This document shows positions 34,495 to 42,900 of a DNA stretch of 61,054 bases, piece by piece (positions within the stretch are counted from its first letter, which is position 1; every line of letters begins with the position of its first letter). Under the pieces are notes generated by a model. The model saw only the letters and a list, made by a program, of their open reading frames with translations, ran no database searches and was not told the origin of the DNA. The translations under genes were made by a program, and so were the position numbers. The DNA is from Candidatus Limiplasma pullicola (lineage in GTDB: Bacteria > Bacillota > Clostridia > Christensenellales > Aristaeellaceae): NCBI GenBank assembly GCA_018710985.1, contig DVIV01000055.1, positions 1-61,054 of the forward strand, in the 5' to 3' direction.

Positions 34495-35631
34495 ATGCGC
34501 ATCATGATCACCGGGGCGGGCGGCTTTATGGGCCGCAACCTGTGCGAAACCCTGCGGGAGCGTCGCCCGGAGGATATGCTGGACCTGATGGATCTCGCCA
34601 CGCCGCGAAAGGCGCTGGAAGCCGCGGCCGCGGAGGCGGATTTTGTGTTTCACCTGGCGGGGGTAAACCGGCCGGAGAACCCGGACGATTTCATGCGGGG
34701 CAACGGCGATTTCACCCTGGAATTGACGGCCCTGCTGGAGCGGGGCAAAAGGCCGCCTGTGGTGCTGGCCAGCTCGATTCAGGCCGTACTGGACAACCCA
34801 TACGGGGCCAGCAAGCGCGCCGCCGAGGACGCGGTGGCCGCCTATGCGCGCCGCTGCGGAACGCGGGCGTACCTCTACCGCCTGCCCAACGTGTTTGGCA
34901 AGTGGAGCCGCCCCAACTACAACAGCGTGGTGGCTACCTTCTGCCACAACATCGCGCGCGGCCTGCCCATCACGGTCAACGATCCGGCGGCACAGGTGCC
35001 GCTGGTCTACATTGACGACGTGGAGGCGGAGTTTGTGCGCGCGCTGGAGGGCGTATCGTTGCCGGAGGCGGAGGGATGGTATGCGGTCAAGCCCGAATAC
35101 CGCATCACCGTGGGCGAGCTGGCGGCGACGCTGGGCCGTTTCCGCGACATGCGCGACCGCCTGGAGTGCCCCGACCAGTCCGACCCGCTGACGGCCAAGC
35201 TGTACGCCACGTATCTGAGCTTCCTGCCGCCGGAGGATTTCGCGCGCCCCACGGTCACCCATGCCGACGCGCGGGGGTCGTTCACGGAGCTCTTGCACCT
35301 GGGCGGCCACGGGCAGGTGAGCGTGAACGTATCCCGCCCGCACATCACCAAGGGCGAGCACTGGCACCATACCAAGCATGAAAAATTCGTGGTGCTCAGC
35401 GGCGAGGGCATCATCCGGTTCCGAAAGCCCGGCGACGCGACGGTGATCTCCTACCGGGTATCGGGCAGCGCGCCGCAGGTGGTGGACATTCCGCCCGGAT
35501 ATACCCACAACATCGAAAACACCGGCGATACCGACATGATTACCCTGATGTGGGCCAACGAGTGCTTTGACCCCGCCCGGCCCGACACCATCCGCCTGCC
35601 CGTTCAGCCGCCAAAGGAGGAAGCGAAATGA
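34495..35631 (+). CDS. capF: CapF-type bifunctional sugar-nucleotide reductase (SDR + cupin)
   Basis: In staphylococcal capsule synthesis CapF makes UDP-2-acetamido-2,6-dideoxy-L-talose from the CapE product, using an NADPH-dependent N-terminal SDR domain and a metal-binding C-terminal cupin domain. The 378-residue protein has MRIMITGAGGFMGRN (GxxGxxG), VFHLAGVNRPEN, YGASKRAAEDAV (YxxxK) and, from about residue 260, the cupin part GSFTELLH, KGEHWHHTKHEKFVVLSGEG and PPGYTHNIEN. Its length equals that of known CapF. ATG follows AAGGAGG. It overlaps capG by four bases. The first-step dehydratase (CapE) gene is not in the window. Confidence 0.92.
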   Translation: MRIMITGAGGFMGRNLCETLRERRPEDMLDLMDLATPRKALEAAAAEADFVFHLAGVNRPENPDDFMRGNGDFTLELTALLERGKRPPVVLASSIQAVLDNPYGASKRAAEDAVAAYARRCGTRAYLYRLPNVFGKWSRPNYNSVVATFCHNIARGLPITVNDPAAQVPLVYIDDVEAEFVRALEGVSLPEAEGWYAVKPEYRITVGELAATLGRFRDMRDRLECPDQSDPLTAKLYATYLSFLPPEDFARPTVTHADARGSFTELLHLGGHGQVSVNVSRPHITKGEHWHHTKHEKFVVLSGEGIIRFRKPGDATVISYRVSGSAPQVVDIPPGYTHNIENTGDTDMITLMWANECFDPARPDTIRLPVQPPKEEAK

Positions 35632-36758
35632 CCCGCAAGCTCAAGCTCATGACCGTGCTGGGCACGCGGCCGGAAATCATCCGCCTGTCCGCTGTGATGC
35701 GCTGCGCCGACCGCTACTTCGACCATGTGGTGGTGCATACCGGCCAGAACTACGACCCCGCTCTCAACGAGGTGTTTTTCCGCGAGCTGGGCCTGAGAAA
35801 CCCCGACTTCTACCTGGATGCCGTGGGCGCGGACCTGGGCGAAACCATGGGCAACATCATTGCCAAGAGCTACAAGGTGATGGCGCGCGAGCAGCCCGAC
35901 GCCGTGCTCATCCTGGGCGATACCAACTCCGCCCTCTCGGCCATCTCCGCCAAGCGGCTGAAAATCCCCATTTTCCATATGGAAGCGGGCAACCGCTGCT
36001 GGGACTGGAACGTGAGCGAGATGATCAACCGCAAGATCGTCGATCACATCAGCGACATCAACCTGCCCTATACCGAAAACAGCCGCCGCTATCTGCTGAG
36101 CGAGGGCATCGACGGCAAAACCATCTTCGTGACCGGCTCGCCCATGCGCGAGGTGCTGGAGCGCCACCGCGAGCAGATCGCCAAGAGCGATGTGCTCAGC
36201 CGCCTGGGGCTGGAAAAGGGGCGCTACATCCTCGTCAGCGCCCATCGGGAGGAAAACATCGACCTGGAGGAAAATTTCCTTTCCCTGATGCAGGCCATCA
36301 ATCACATGGCCGAGGTCTATCAGGTGCCGGTGATCTATTCCACCCATCCGCGCAGCATGAAGTTTATCCAGCAGCGGCATTTCCAATTCCATCCGCTGGT
36401 CAGAAACCTCACGCCCTTCGGCTTCTTCGACTACAACTGCCTGCAGATGAACAGCCTGGTGGTGCTCAGCGACAGCGGTACCCTCAGCGAGGAAAGCGCC
36501 ATGCTGGGCTTCTGCGGCGTTTTGATCCGCACCTCCACCGAGCGGCCCGAGGTGCTGGACAAGGGCACGGTGGTCATCGGCGGCATCACGCAAACGAGCG
36601 TGGAGCAGGCGGCGGAGCTGGCCATTGCCATGCAGCGCGCCGGCGAGCCCCGCGCCATGCCCGCCGACTACCAGGATACCAACGTGAGCGTCAAGGTGGT
36701 CAAGCTCATCCAGAGCTATACGCCCATCGTGAATGAGACCGTGTGGCTGAAGCGTTGA
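35628..36758 (+). CDS. capG: UDP-sugar C2-epimerase, CapG/WecB type
   Basis: A 376-residue non-hydrolysing UDP-N-acetylhexosamine 2-epimerase. Motifs are VLGTRPEIIRLSAVM, VHTGQNYDPALNEVFF, LGDTNSALSA, HMEAGNRCWD, VSAHREENID and SDSGTLSEESAMLG. Coupled to capF, its likely reaction is conversion of UDP-2-acetamido-2,6-dideoxy-L-talose to UDP-L-FucNAc (CapG/FnlC), a building block of capsules and O-polysaccharides. ATG overlaps the capF stop. On its own the sequence would also fit WecB; the neighbour decides. Confidence 0.9.
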   Translation: MTRKLKLMTVLGTRPEIIRLSAVMRCADRYFDHVVVHTGQNYDPALNEVFFRELGLRNPDFYLDAVGADLGETMGNIIAKSYKVMAREQPDAVLILGDTNSALSAISAKRLKIPIFHMEAGNRCWDWNVSEMINRKIVDHISDINLPYTENSRRYLLSEGIDGKTIFVTGSPMREVLERHREQIAKSDVLSRLGLEKGRYILVSAHREENIDLEENFLSLMQAINHMAEVYQVPVIYSTHPRSMKFIQQRHFQFHPLVRNLTPFGFFDYNCLQMNSLVVLSDSGTLSEESAMLGFCGVLIRTSTERPEVLDKGTVVIGGITQTSVEQAAELAIAMQRAGEPRAMPADYQDTNVSVKVVKLIQSYTPIVNETVWLKR

Positions 36759-36806
36759 GACATGATTTCGGACACTTCACGCGCATGACCATGGCTTTTG
36801 CTGGCA

Positions 36807-36840
36807 TGGGGATGACAACCATCCCCACCTGCGTTATACT
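36807..36840 (+). promoter_or_regulatory. Promoter with inverted repeat over the -35
   Basis: ATGACA (36812-36817) and TATACT (36835-36840), 17 bases apart, lead the secreted protein gene at 36893. An 8-bp inverted repeat TGGGGATG/CATCCCCA (36807-36814 with 36820-36827, 5-base centre) covers the -35, a plausible repressor operator. Confidence 0.55.
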
Positions 36841-36892
36841 GTATATGCCAACCAAGGAAGGCACCCCATAGAAAAACAAGGAGGATTTGTTT

Positions 36893-38344
36893 ATGACCCG
36901 CAAGCTGATTACCACCCTGCTATGCCTGATACTGGCTGTGGCACTTCCGCTGGCGGCGCTGGCCGATACCCGGCACACGCTTACCATCCTCCCCGGTGAT
37001 GACCTGGCGGCCATTCCGGCCTTCGAGGACTTTTGCGAAGCGCTGTCCGTGACCCTCACCACAGGCGAAAAATCCGGCGGACTGACGATCGGCATCGGCG
37101 GCGAGGAGATTGCCACCGTTGCCCTGGGGGCGGACAGCACCGGCCTGTATGTGCATTCCGACCTGCTGAGCGACGATGTGCTCTACCTCACCTGGGATGA
37201 CGGCTTTGCCTTTGTGGCCGACCAGATGAAGGAAGCGGTGAAGCGGGAGGCCGAGGCACGCGGTACCGAGGTGGATCAGGGCGCGCTGGATACCATTGAT
37301 ACGGTTTTGTCCCTTTACAAAAACCAGATCGTGACGGCGCTGGGCGCGGGCGGCCTGGCGGCGAAGCCCAGCGTCACCACCGACCTGGACGAGGCCAGGG
37401 CCATGATCGAGGAGGCGTTCCAGGAAAGCCCGGATCTGGTTGAATTCTACGGCAATCTGTTCGACAAGATGGTGGTGGAGGAAGGCGAATTCACCGATCC
37501 CGAACGCGACACGGCCACCATGCACATGGCCCTGACCCTCACGGGCGAGGACATTGCTCAGATCTGCGACACGCAGTACATGCGCGGCATACTCGAGATG
37601 GCCCTGAAGACGGAGAAGCCGGATCTTGAGGGCGAGGCGCTGGTAAGCGCGGTGGACGAGGCCGTGGAAATGGCGCGCGATATCTATGAAAACAGCGGCC
37701 TCAACATGGTGTATAACATCTATGCCGCCGATGAGGGCAATACCCTTGTGGCCATGGACATGGGCATGGAGATGAGCGTGGCCGAAGGGGAGGAGACGCA
37801 GAACGTCGCCTTCAACTTCAACTACGACCGCCTGACCGGAAACAGCGGCGTGAACCACTGCGCGGATATGACCATCCTTGCCGACAATGTGGAAATGGGC
37901 CTGATGTCGTTCCAGCTCAAGCAGGGCAGGGACGGCGTGAGCGACGGCTATCTGGGGATGCTGGCGGCTCAGCAGCAGATCACCCTGGCCTACCATGCGG
38001 AAAACCAGGGCAACGACCGGGTCCGCACCCTGAACCTGTACAACCGTGGAAACGCCACCGCCATTATCGAGCCCGCCGCGTCCGACCGGCCCATCATCGG
38101 CTTCCAGCTGGTTTCCGGCCCTGCCGACAGCGGCGTGCTGGATGAAATCGACGACGCCAACGGCGATACGGCTGTGAACGTGATGAAGCTGTCTGCCGAG
38201 GAGCTTTCGTCCCTGGCGGTTGGTATTCAGACCCGCACGGCCCAGGCGCTCTTCACGGCCATGGGCAAGATGCCCGCCAGCGTGATCCAGCTCCTGATCG
38301 GCGGCATCGGTTCCCTTACCATCGGGGGCGTAACCCTGCAATAA
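36893..38344 (+). CDS. Secreted protein of unknown function
   Basis: The 483-residue protein has a signal peptide (MTRKLITTLLCLILAVALPLAALA), no lipobox, no later membrane helix and a single Cys pair. The body is acidic, rich in Asp, Glu, Gly and Thr, with repeated segments of alternating hydrophobic residues, suggesting a beta-rich extracellular domain (a long stretch TGLYVHSDLLSDDVLYLTWD; TATMHMALTLTGEDIAQICD). I do not recognise a family. The ATG at 36893 is eight bases after AAGGAGG; a TTG two codons upstream is not needed. It is a single gene with its own promoter and a palindromic terminator. Confidence 0.8.
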   Translation: MTRKLITTLLCLILAVALPLAALADTRHTLTILPGDDLAAIPAFEDFCEALSVTLTTGEKSGGLTIGIGGEEIATVALGADSTGLYVHSDLLSDDVLYLTWDDGFAFVADQMKEAVKREAEARGTEVDQGALDTIDTVLSLYKNQIVTALGAGGLAAKPSVTTDLDEARAMIEEAFQESPDLVEFYGNLFDKMVVEEGEFTDPERDTATMHMALTLTGEDIAQICDTQYMRGILEMALKTEKPDLEGEALVSAVDEAVEMARDIYENSGLNMVYNIYAADEGNTLVAMDMGMEMSVAEGEETQNVAFNFNYDRLTGNSGVNHCADMTILADNVEMGLMSFQLKQGRDGVSDGYLGMLAAQQQITLAYHAENQGNDRVRTLNLYNRGNATAIIEPAASDRPIIGFQLVSGPADSGVLDEIDDANGDTAVNVMKLSAEELSSLAVGIQTRTAQALFTAMGKMPASVIQLLIGGIGSLTIGGVTLQ

Positions 38345-38358
38345 CGGGAAACGCATTT

Positions 38359-38386
38359 GCGCAGGAGGCATGCATGCCTCCTGCGC
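38359..38386 (+). terminator. Perfect 28-base palindrome after the secreted protein gene
   Basis: Bases 38359-38372 are the exact reverse complement of 38373-38386, with no loop (centre GCATGC). It is followed by TTTGCTTTG, so it may act as a weak terminator with a small tetraloop formed from its centre. Confidence 0.65.
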
Positions 38387-38404
38387 TTTGCTTTGCCCCA
38401 ATGC

Positions 38405-38450
38405 GAAAAACAAAAGCCGGAGACGCGCCTCCCCGGGCGCCTCTCCGGCT
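38405..38450 (-). terminator. Terminator of plsY
   Basis: On the minus strand GCCGGAGA/TCTCCGGC (38416-38423 with 38442-38449) encloses a second GC stem and is followed by TTTTGTTTTT (38405-38415). Confidence 0.8.
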
Positions 38451-38464
38451 TGTGGCATTCAGCG

Positions 38465-39088
38465 TCATTTCGCCTTCTGGCCGATGCGGTTCTCGGTGCC
38501 GCTGAGCAGACGCTGGATGTTGGTGCGGTGACGCCACACGCACATGGCGAACAAAAGCACCACAAACACGCATGTGGCCCACTCGCCCCAGTGGGCGATG
38601 AGCATCAGCACCATGTAGGAAAACAGCATCGTCATGCTGCCCAGGCTGATGAAGCGCGTCAGCGCGATCACCGCCAGGCAGGCGACAATGGCGATCGCGC
38701 CCCACAGCGGGTCCACAAAAAAGACCACCGCCGCCGAGCAGGCCACGCCCTTTCCGCCCTTGAAGCCATAGAATACGGGCCAGTTATGGCCGATGATGGC
38801 AAACAGTCCGGCCAGCATCATCCCATATCGTGATACGCCGAAGGTGGTTCCCGGCAGAATCAGGCTTCCGATCCAGCAGGCCAGCGCGGCCTTGAGAAAG
38901 TCGCCCGCAAAGGTGATCAGGCCGCTTTTAAGCCCCATCACGCGCAGCACGTTGCTCGCACCCGTGTTTTTGCTGCCGCGGTTACGGATATCCACGCCCT
39001 TTGCGCCGGACACCGTGAGTCCCGTCGAAAAGCATCCCAGCAGATAGGCAATGGTGGCGACCAGCGCCGAAAGCAAAATGTCCCGCAT
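38465..39088 (-). CDS. plsY: Acyl-phosphate glycerol-3-phosphate acyltransferase
   Basis: PlsY transfers the acyl group from acyl-phosphate to glycerol 3-phosphate, the first committed step of phospholipid synthesis in Gram-positive bacteria. The 207-residue membrane protein has five hydrophobic helices and the three family motifs: RNRGSKNTGASNVLRVMG (about 36-53), FKGGKGVA (about 110) and LTRFISLGSM (about 143; usually SxxS). ATG at 39088 after GGAGGG gives the usual N-terminus. Confidence 0.94.
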   Translation of the reverse strand: MRDILLSALVATIAYLLGCFSTGLTVSGAKGVDIRNRGSKNTGASNVLRVMGLKSGLITFAGDFLKAALACWIGSLILPGTTFGVSRYGMMLAGLFAIIGHNWPVFYGFKGGKGVACSAAVVFFVDPLWGAIAIVACLAVIALTRFISLGSMTMLFSYMVLMLIAHWGEWATCVFVVLLFAMCVWRHRTNIQRLLSGTENRIGQKAK

Positions 39089-39150
39089 ATGTCCCTCCGT
39101 CTGCGGCCCATGCCGCCCGTGTTTCATTCTTTCCGGTGCAAACCGCGATT

Positions 39151-39178
39151 ATTATAGCATAGCCGGCCCAAAATGCAA
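39151..39178 (-). promoter_or_regulatory. Promoter of plsY
   Basis: On the minus strand TTGCAT (39173-39178) and TATAAT (39151-39156), 16-base spacer. Confidence 0.7.
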
Positions 39179-39219
39179 ACCTGTCAATTTCTTTCGCCCG
39201 GGCAAATGCGCTCCGGCGC

Positions 39220-39248
39220 TTGCAACGCAGGCCTGAATCGTCTATAAT
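39220..39248 (+). promoter_or_regulatory. Promoter of the membrane protein-rsuA run
   Basis: TTGCAA (39220-39225) and TATAAT (39243-39248), 17-base spacer, about 40 bases before the start of the membrane protein gene. Confidence 0.75.
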
Positions 39249-39288
39249 AAAATATGTATGTCCAAGTACAGGAAGGATGGTTACCGAT

Positions 39289-40320
39289 ATGCAATACACG
39301 GCCGTCAAGCACAATCCGCTCACCTTTTATCTGCGGATGCTGCTGTATATGTTCGTGGCCCTGCTCCTGCGCCTGATGGCGCTGGCGCCGCTGGCCTGCC
39401 TGTTCGTTTTCCCCGCCGGCTCGCCCATGAAGCTTTTGGCGCTGCTGTGCCCGGTGCTGCTGGTGCTGCTGGTCTTGCCGCTGCGCTATTCCTTTGCCGA
39501 AGCGGCGGTGCAGCGGGACGGGCGCCGCTACTTCAGCTTTGACACGGCGCTCAATCTGGGCAACTATGGCGAAAAGCTGGCGGAATCCCTCCTGCATGCC
39601 GTGCATGTGCTCAAATGGGGCCTGCCCTTTTTCGCCATGCTGATCTATGGCTACTACTGGTACAAAGAGGTGGACGCCCTCACACTGCTGAGCACCCTGA
39701 GCCAGTTGGGGCGCAGCTGGACCGGCATCTGGTGCTCCGTGGCCAACTTCTTCCTGGGGCTGGTCGGCGCGGCGCAGCTCACGCCGCCCCAGAACACGCT
39801 GATGGACGGCGTCGTGGCGGTGCTGGCGGTGCTGGGCCTGGGCGTGGCCGTATGGCTCTACGGCGCGGTGCGCAACAGCGCGGCCCGCTATATCTGGGCC
39901 TTTGCCAACCGCAATGACCATTCTCCCCGCAAGGAGCTGCGCCGCCGCCTGCGCGGCCGCCGGATGGCTCAGCTGGGTGTGGGGCTGATCAATCTGGTTC
40001 TTTGGGTTCCCTTTATCATCGCCGCGGTGGCGGCGGTCAAGGGCGCGCTGACCGGCGCGGCGATGGCGCTGCTGGAGACCTTTACCCAGCAGAATTCTGC
40101 CGGCTTGGACATGGCGGCGGCCGTGATGCCGCTGCTGGCTGCGTTTGTGTTCCTCTATATGCCGCTTTTGCCCATTCGGCGGATTCTGACCGCCGCCTTT
40201 GCGCTGTGGGACCATCATTCCAAGGCCCAGAGCGGCGCGGCTGTGAAGCAGGCGCCTTCCGCGCCCGCCGGCGAAGCGGCGCCCGCCTTTACCCCGGGCG
40301 AGAACGGGCCCCGCGCGTGA
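39289..40320 (+). CDS. Polytopic membrane protein of unknown function
   Basis: A 343-residue protein with about six to seven membrane helices in three blocks (residues 12-75, 100-190 and 225-300), separated by a basic cytosolic loop (NRNDHSPRKELRRRLRGRRM). The last 40 residues are a soluble Ala/Pro-rich tail. I do not recognise a family; it is not a typical transporter. It overlaps the next gene by four bases (GTGA), so translation is coupled with the pseudouridine synthase. Confidence 0.75.
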   Translation: MQYTAVKHNPLTFYLRMLLYMFVALLLRLMALAPLACLFVFPAGSPMKLLALLCPVLLVLLVLPLRYSFAEAAVQRDGRRYFSFDTALNLGNYGEKLAESLLHAVHVLKWGLPFFAMLIYGYYWYKEVDALTLLSTLSQLGRSWTGIWCSVANFFLGLVGAAQLTPPQNTLMDGVVAVLAVLGLGVAVWLYGAVRNSAARYIWAFANRNDHSPRKELRRRLRGRRMAQLGVGLINLVLWVPFIIAAVAAVKGALTGAAMALLETFTQQNSAGLDMAAAVMPLLAAFVFLYMPLLPIRRILTAAFALWDHHSKAQSGAAVKQAPSAPAGEAAPAFTPGENGPRA

Positions 40321-41060
40321 GCGGCGTCCGGCTGGATAAATACCTGGCCCAGAGCGGCGAGCGAACGCGCAGTCAGGCCGTGCGCGCCGTGCGGGACGGG
40401 CTTGCGCAGATTAACGGCACCACCGTCCGTGACCCTGCCGCCAAGGTGGGGGAGGGGGACGAGGTCACCCTCGCGGGGGCGCCCGTGTATGACGAAGCCC
40501 TGCAATACTACATGCTTCACAAGCCCGCGGGCGTGCTCACCGCCGCCCGCGACGGACGCGCGCAGACGGTGATGGACCTGGTACCGCCGGCGCTTCTCAG
40601 GCGCCGGGTGCTGCCCGTGGGCCGCCTGGACAAGGACACCACGGGGCTGTTGCTCCTCACCAACGACGGCGCGCTGGCGCATGCCCTGCTGGCTCCCGGC
40701 CGGCACGTGTGGAAGCGCTATGTGGCCCGCGTGAACGGACGGCTGGACGAGGCGGATGCGGCGGCCTTTGCCGCGGGCGTGCCGCTGAGCGATTTCACGG
40801 CCTTGCCCGCCGCCCTCACCATCCTGCGCGTGGACGAAACCGAAAGCCTGGCCGCCGTGGAGGTGCGCGAGGGCAAGTACCATCAGATCAAACGCATGTT
40901 TTCGGCCCGGGGACATGAGGTCGTGGCCCTGCACCGCGCCTCCTTCGGCCCGCTTGCGCTGCCGGAGGACCTGCCGCCCGGCGGCCTGCGCCGGCTTGCG
41001 CCCGCCGAGGTGGCGGCGCTGCGGGCCGCCGTCCTCAAAGCGAACGATAAGGAAGGGTAA
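40317..41060 (+). CDS. RsuA-family 16S rRNA pseudouridine synthase
   Basis: The 247-residue enzyme turns a uridine of 16S rRNA into pseudouridine. It has an N-terminal S4 domain (RLDKYLAQSGERTRSQAVRA), the catalytic GRLDKDTTGLLLLTNDG (Asp) near residue 101 and EGKYHQIKRMFSARGHEVVALHR near 185, the pattern of the RsuA branch, not RluB. GTG start overlapping the upstream stop. rsmC-like gene follows in four bases. Confidence 0.9.
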   Translation: MSGVRLDKYLAQSGERTRSQAVRAVRDGLAQINGTTVRDPAAKVGEGDEVTLAGAPVYDEALQYYMLHKPAGVLTAARDGRAQTVMDLVPPALLRRRVLPVGRLDKDTTGLLLLTNDGALAHALLAPGRHVWKRYVARVNGRLDEADAAAFAAGVPLSDFTALPAALTILRVDETESLAAVEVREGKYHQIKRMFSARGHEVVALHRASFGPLALPEDLPPGGLRRLAPAEVAALRAAVLKANDKEG

Positions 41061-41063
41061 GCC

Positions 41064-41666
41064 ATGCCGCCTGTCAACGATCATTACTACACCGCAGAGC
41101 CCTCCAGCGAGCATCGCCCTGCCGAGGTGCGCTTTTGCTATGGCGGACGCGAGCTGGTTTTTGCCACCGACAGCGGCGTGTTTTCCCGCCGGGAGCTGGA
41201 CCGGGGCACCGAGGTGCTCCTGGCCGCCCTGCCCGAGGACCTCATCGGACCCGTGCTGGACATGGGCTGCGGCTATGGAGCCATCGGCGTGGCCGTGGGC
41301 GCTCGCTGGCCGGGGCTGGCCGTCACCATGGCGGATGTGAACCGCCGCGCCTGTGAGCTGGCGCGCGGGAATGCCCGCCGCAACGGCGTACAAGCCGAGG
41401 TGTTGGAAAGCGACGGATACGCCGCCCTGGAGGGGCGCCGGTTCGCCGCCATTTTGCAAAACCCGCCCATTCGCGCGGGAAAGGCTGTTATTTATCGCAT
41501 GTTTGCCGACGGAGCGAAAAGCCTGCTTCCGGGAGGCCAGCTGTGGCTGGTCATCCGCAAGCAGCAGGGCGCGCCCTCGGCGATGAGCTATCTGGCCACG
41601 CTGTTTGCCGAGGTGGCCGCGGTGGAAAAGAAAAGCGGCTACTGGGTGCTGCGCTGCGCCCCTTGA
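41064..41666 (+). CDS. RsmC/YbxB-like SAM-dependent methyltransferase
   Basis: A 200-residue class I methyltransferase. DMGCGYGAIGVAVG (about 69-82) binds SAM and NPPIRAGK (about 138) matches the NPPF-type catalytic motif of guanine-N2 RNA methyltransferases. It lacks the N-terminal duplicated domain of E. coli RsmC, like Bacillus YbxB. Probably methylates a guanosine of 16S rRNA; exact target unproven. ATG three bases after rsuA. Confidence 0.9.
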   Translation: MPPVNDHYYTAEPSSEHRPAEVRFCYGGRELVFATDSGVFSRRELDRGTEVLLAALPEDLIGPVLDMGCGYGAIGVAVGARWPGLAVTMADVNRRACELARGNARRNGVQAEVLESDGYAALEGRRFAAILQNPPIRAGKAVIYRMFADGAKSLLPGGQLWLVIRKQQGAPSAMSYLATLFAEVAAVEKKSGYWVLRCAP

Positions 41667-41689
41667 GGCCGCGGGGGAGGATACCAAGG

Positions 41690-42877
41690 ATGTATGACCG
41701 GGCTTTTTTTGACCATCCCATCGAACGGCGGGGCACGGCCTGTGAAAAATGGGATTCAGCCATGGCGCGCGACCCGCGCGTAACCAACCCCATGTGGGTG
41801 GCGGACATGGATTTCCGTTGCCCGGACGAGGTGGTCAGCGCTCTGTGCGAGCGCGCGGCGCATCCCGTCTACGGGTACACCGAGCAGACGGAGCGGGCGG
41901 TTGCCGCCATGCTGGGCTTCATGGAGCGCCGCCACGGGCTGAAGCTCAGGCCCTCGGAGCAGATCATGCTACCCTGCGTGGTGTCCGGGCTGAAGGCGGC
42001 GGTACAGGCCTTTACGCAGCCCGGCGACCGCATCATCGTGCAGCCGCCGGTGTATGGTCCCTTTTATGCCTCTGTGCGCGACAACGGCCGTGAGGCGGCG
42101 GAATGTCCTCTCAAACGGGATGAGGCGGGCCGCTACACCATGGACCTCAACAGCGTGGAGGACGCCTGCCGCGCGGGTGCGCGCGCGATGTTCCTGTGCA
42201 GCCCGCACAACCCCGTGGGGCGCGTGTGGAGCAGGGAGGAGCTCAAGGCGCTGTTTGCCGTACTCGCCCGCTATGACGTGCTGCTTCTCTCCGATGAGAT
42301 CCACGAGGATTTCGTCTATCGGCCCGCCGCCTTTGTCCCGGCGCTGGACCTGGCCGCAGAAGCGGGCGTTAGCGCCATCTCCATGACCAGCGCCAGCAAG
42401 ACGTTCAATCTGGCGGGCCTGCAGCAGGCGGCCGCCTTCTGCCGCGACCGGGCGCTGCTGGAACGGCTGGAAAAAACCCTGCGCGATGCGGGCGTCGTGT
42501 CCGGCAACATCTTCGGCATGGTCGCTACCGAGGCAGCCTTTGCCCACGGCGACGCATGGCTGGACGCGATGCTGGATTATGTGGCCGAAGGCTATGCGAT
42601 CCTGCGCGAAGAGGTGGAAAAGCGCCTGCCCGGCACGGTGCTGACCCCGCTGGAGGCCACGTACCTGGGCTGGCTGGACCTGCGCGCCTGGGGCCTGACC
42701 ACCGCGCAGCTGATGGAGCGCACACGGGCCGCGGGCGTGGAATTTACGCCCGGAACCTTCTTTGGCGAAGCGGCGGGCGAGGGATTCCTGCGCATAAACC
42801 TGGCCTGCCCGCATGAGCGCGTGCGCCTGGCCGTCGAGCAGATCGAGCGGGCGCTGAAACCGGAAAACGAAAAATAA
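41690..42877 (+). CDS. PatB/MalY-type C-S lyase (cystathionine beta-lyase)
   Basis: A PLP-dependent fold-type I enzyme of 395 residues that cleaves cystathionine or related S-conjugates to homocysteine or H2S, pyruvate and ammonia. NPMWVADMDF (the PatB signature near 34), PHNPVGRVW, LSDEIHEDFVY and SASKTFNLAGLQ (PLP Lys near 235) are intact, with FLRINLACP at the end (Arg binding carboxylate). ATG at 41690 follows GGGGGAGG. Starts 24 bases after the methyltransferase gene. Confidence 0.92.
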   Translation: MYDRAFFDHPIERRGTACEKWDSAMARDPRVTNPMWVADMDFRCPDEVVSALCERAAHPVYGYTEQTERAVAAMLGFMERRHGLKLRPSEQIMLPCVVSGLKAAVQAFTQPGDRIIVQPPVYGPFYASVRDNGREAAECPLKRDEAGRYTMDLNSVEDACRAGARAMFLCSPHNPVGRVWSREELKALFAVLARYDVLLLSDEIHEDFVYRPAAFVPALDLAAEAGVSAISMTSASKTFNLAGLQQAAAFCRDRALLERLEKTLRDAGVVSGNIFGMVATEAAFAHGDAWLDAMLDYVAEGYAILREEVEKRLPGTVLTPLEATYLGWLDLRAWGLTTAQLMERTRAAGVEFTPGTFFGEAAGEGFLRINLACPHERVRLAVEQIERALKPENEK

Positions 42878-42900
42878 CTATAGATGGAGGGAACACAAAC

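Noticed and set aside
41064-41666. Full-length RsmC
   Set aside because: Only the C-terminal catalytic half is present, as in YbxB; the name rsmC was therefore not assigned as symbol.
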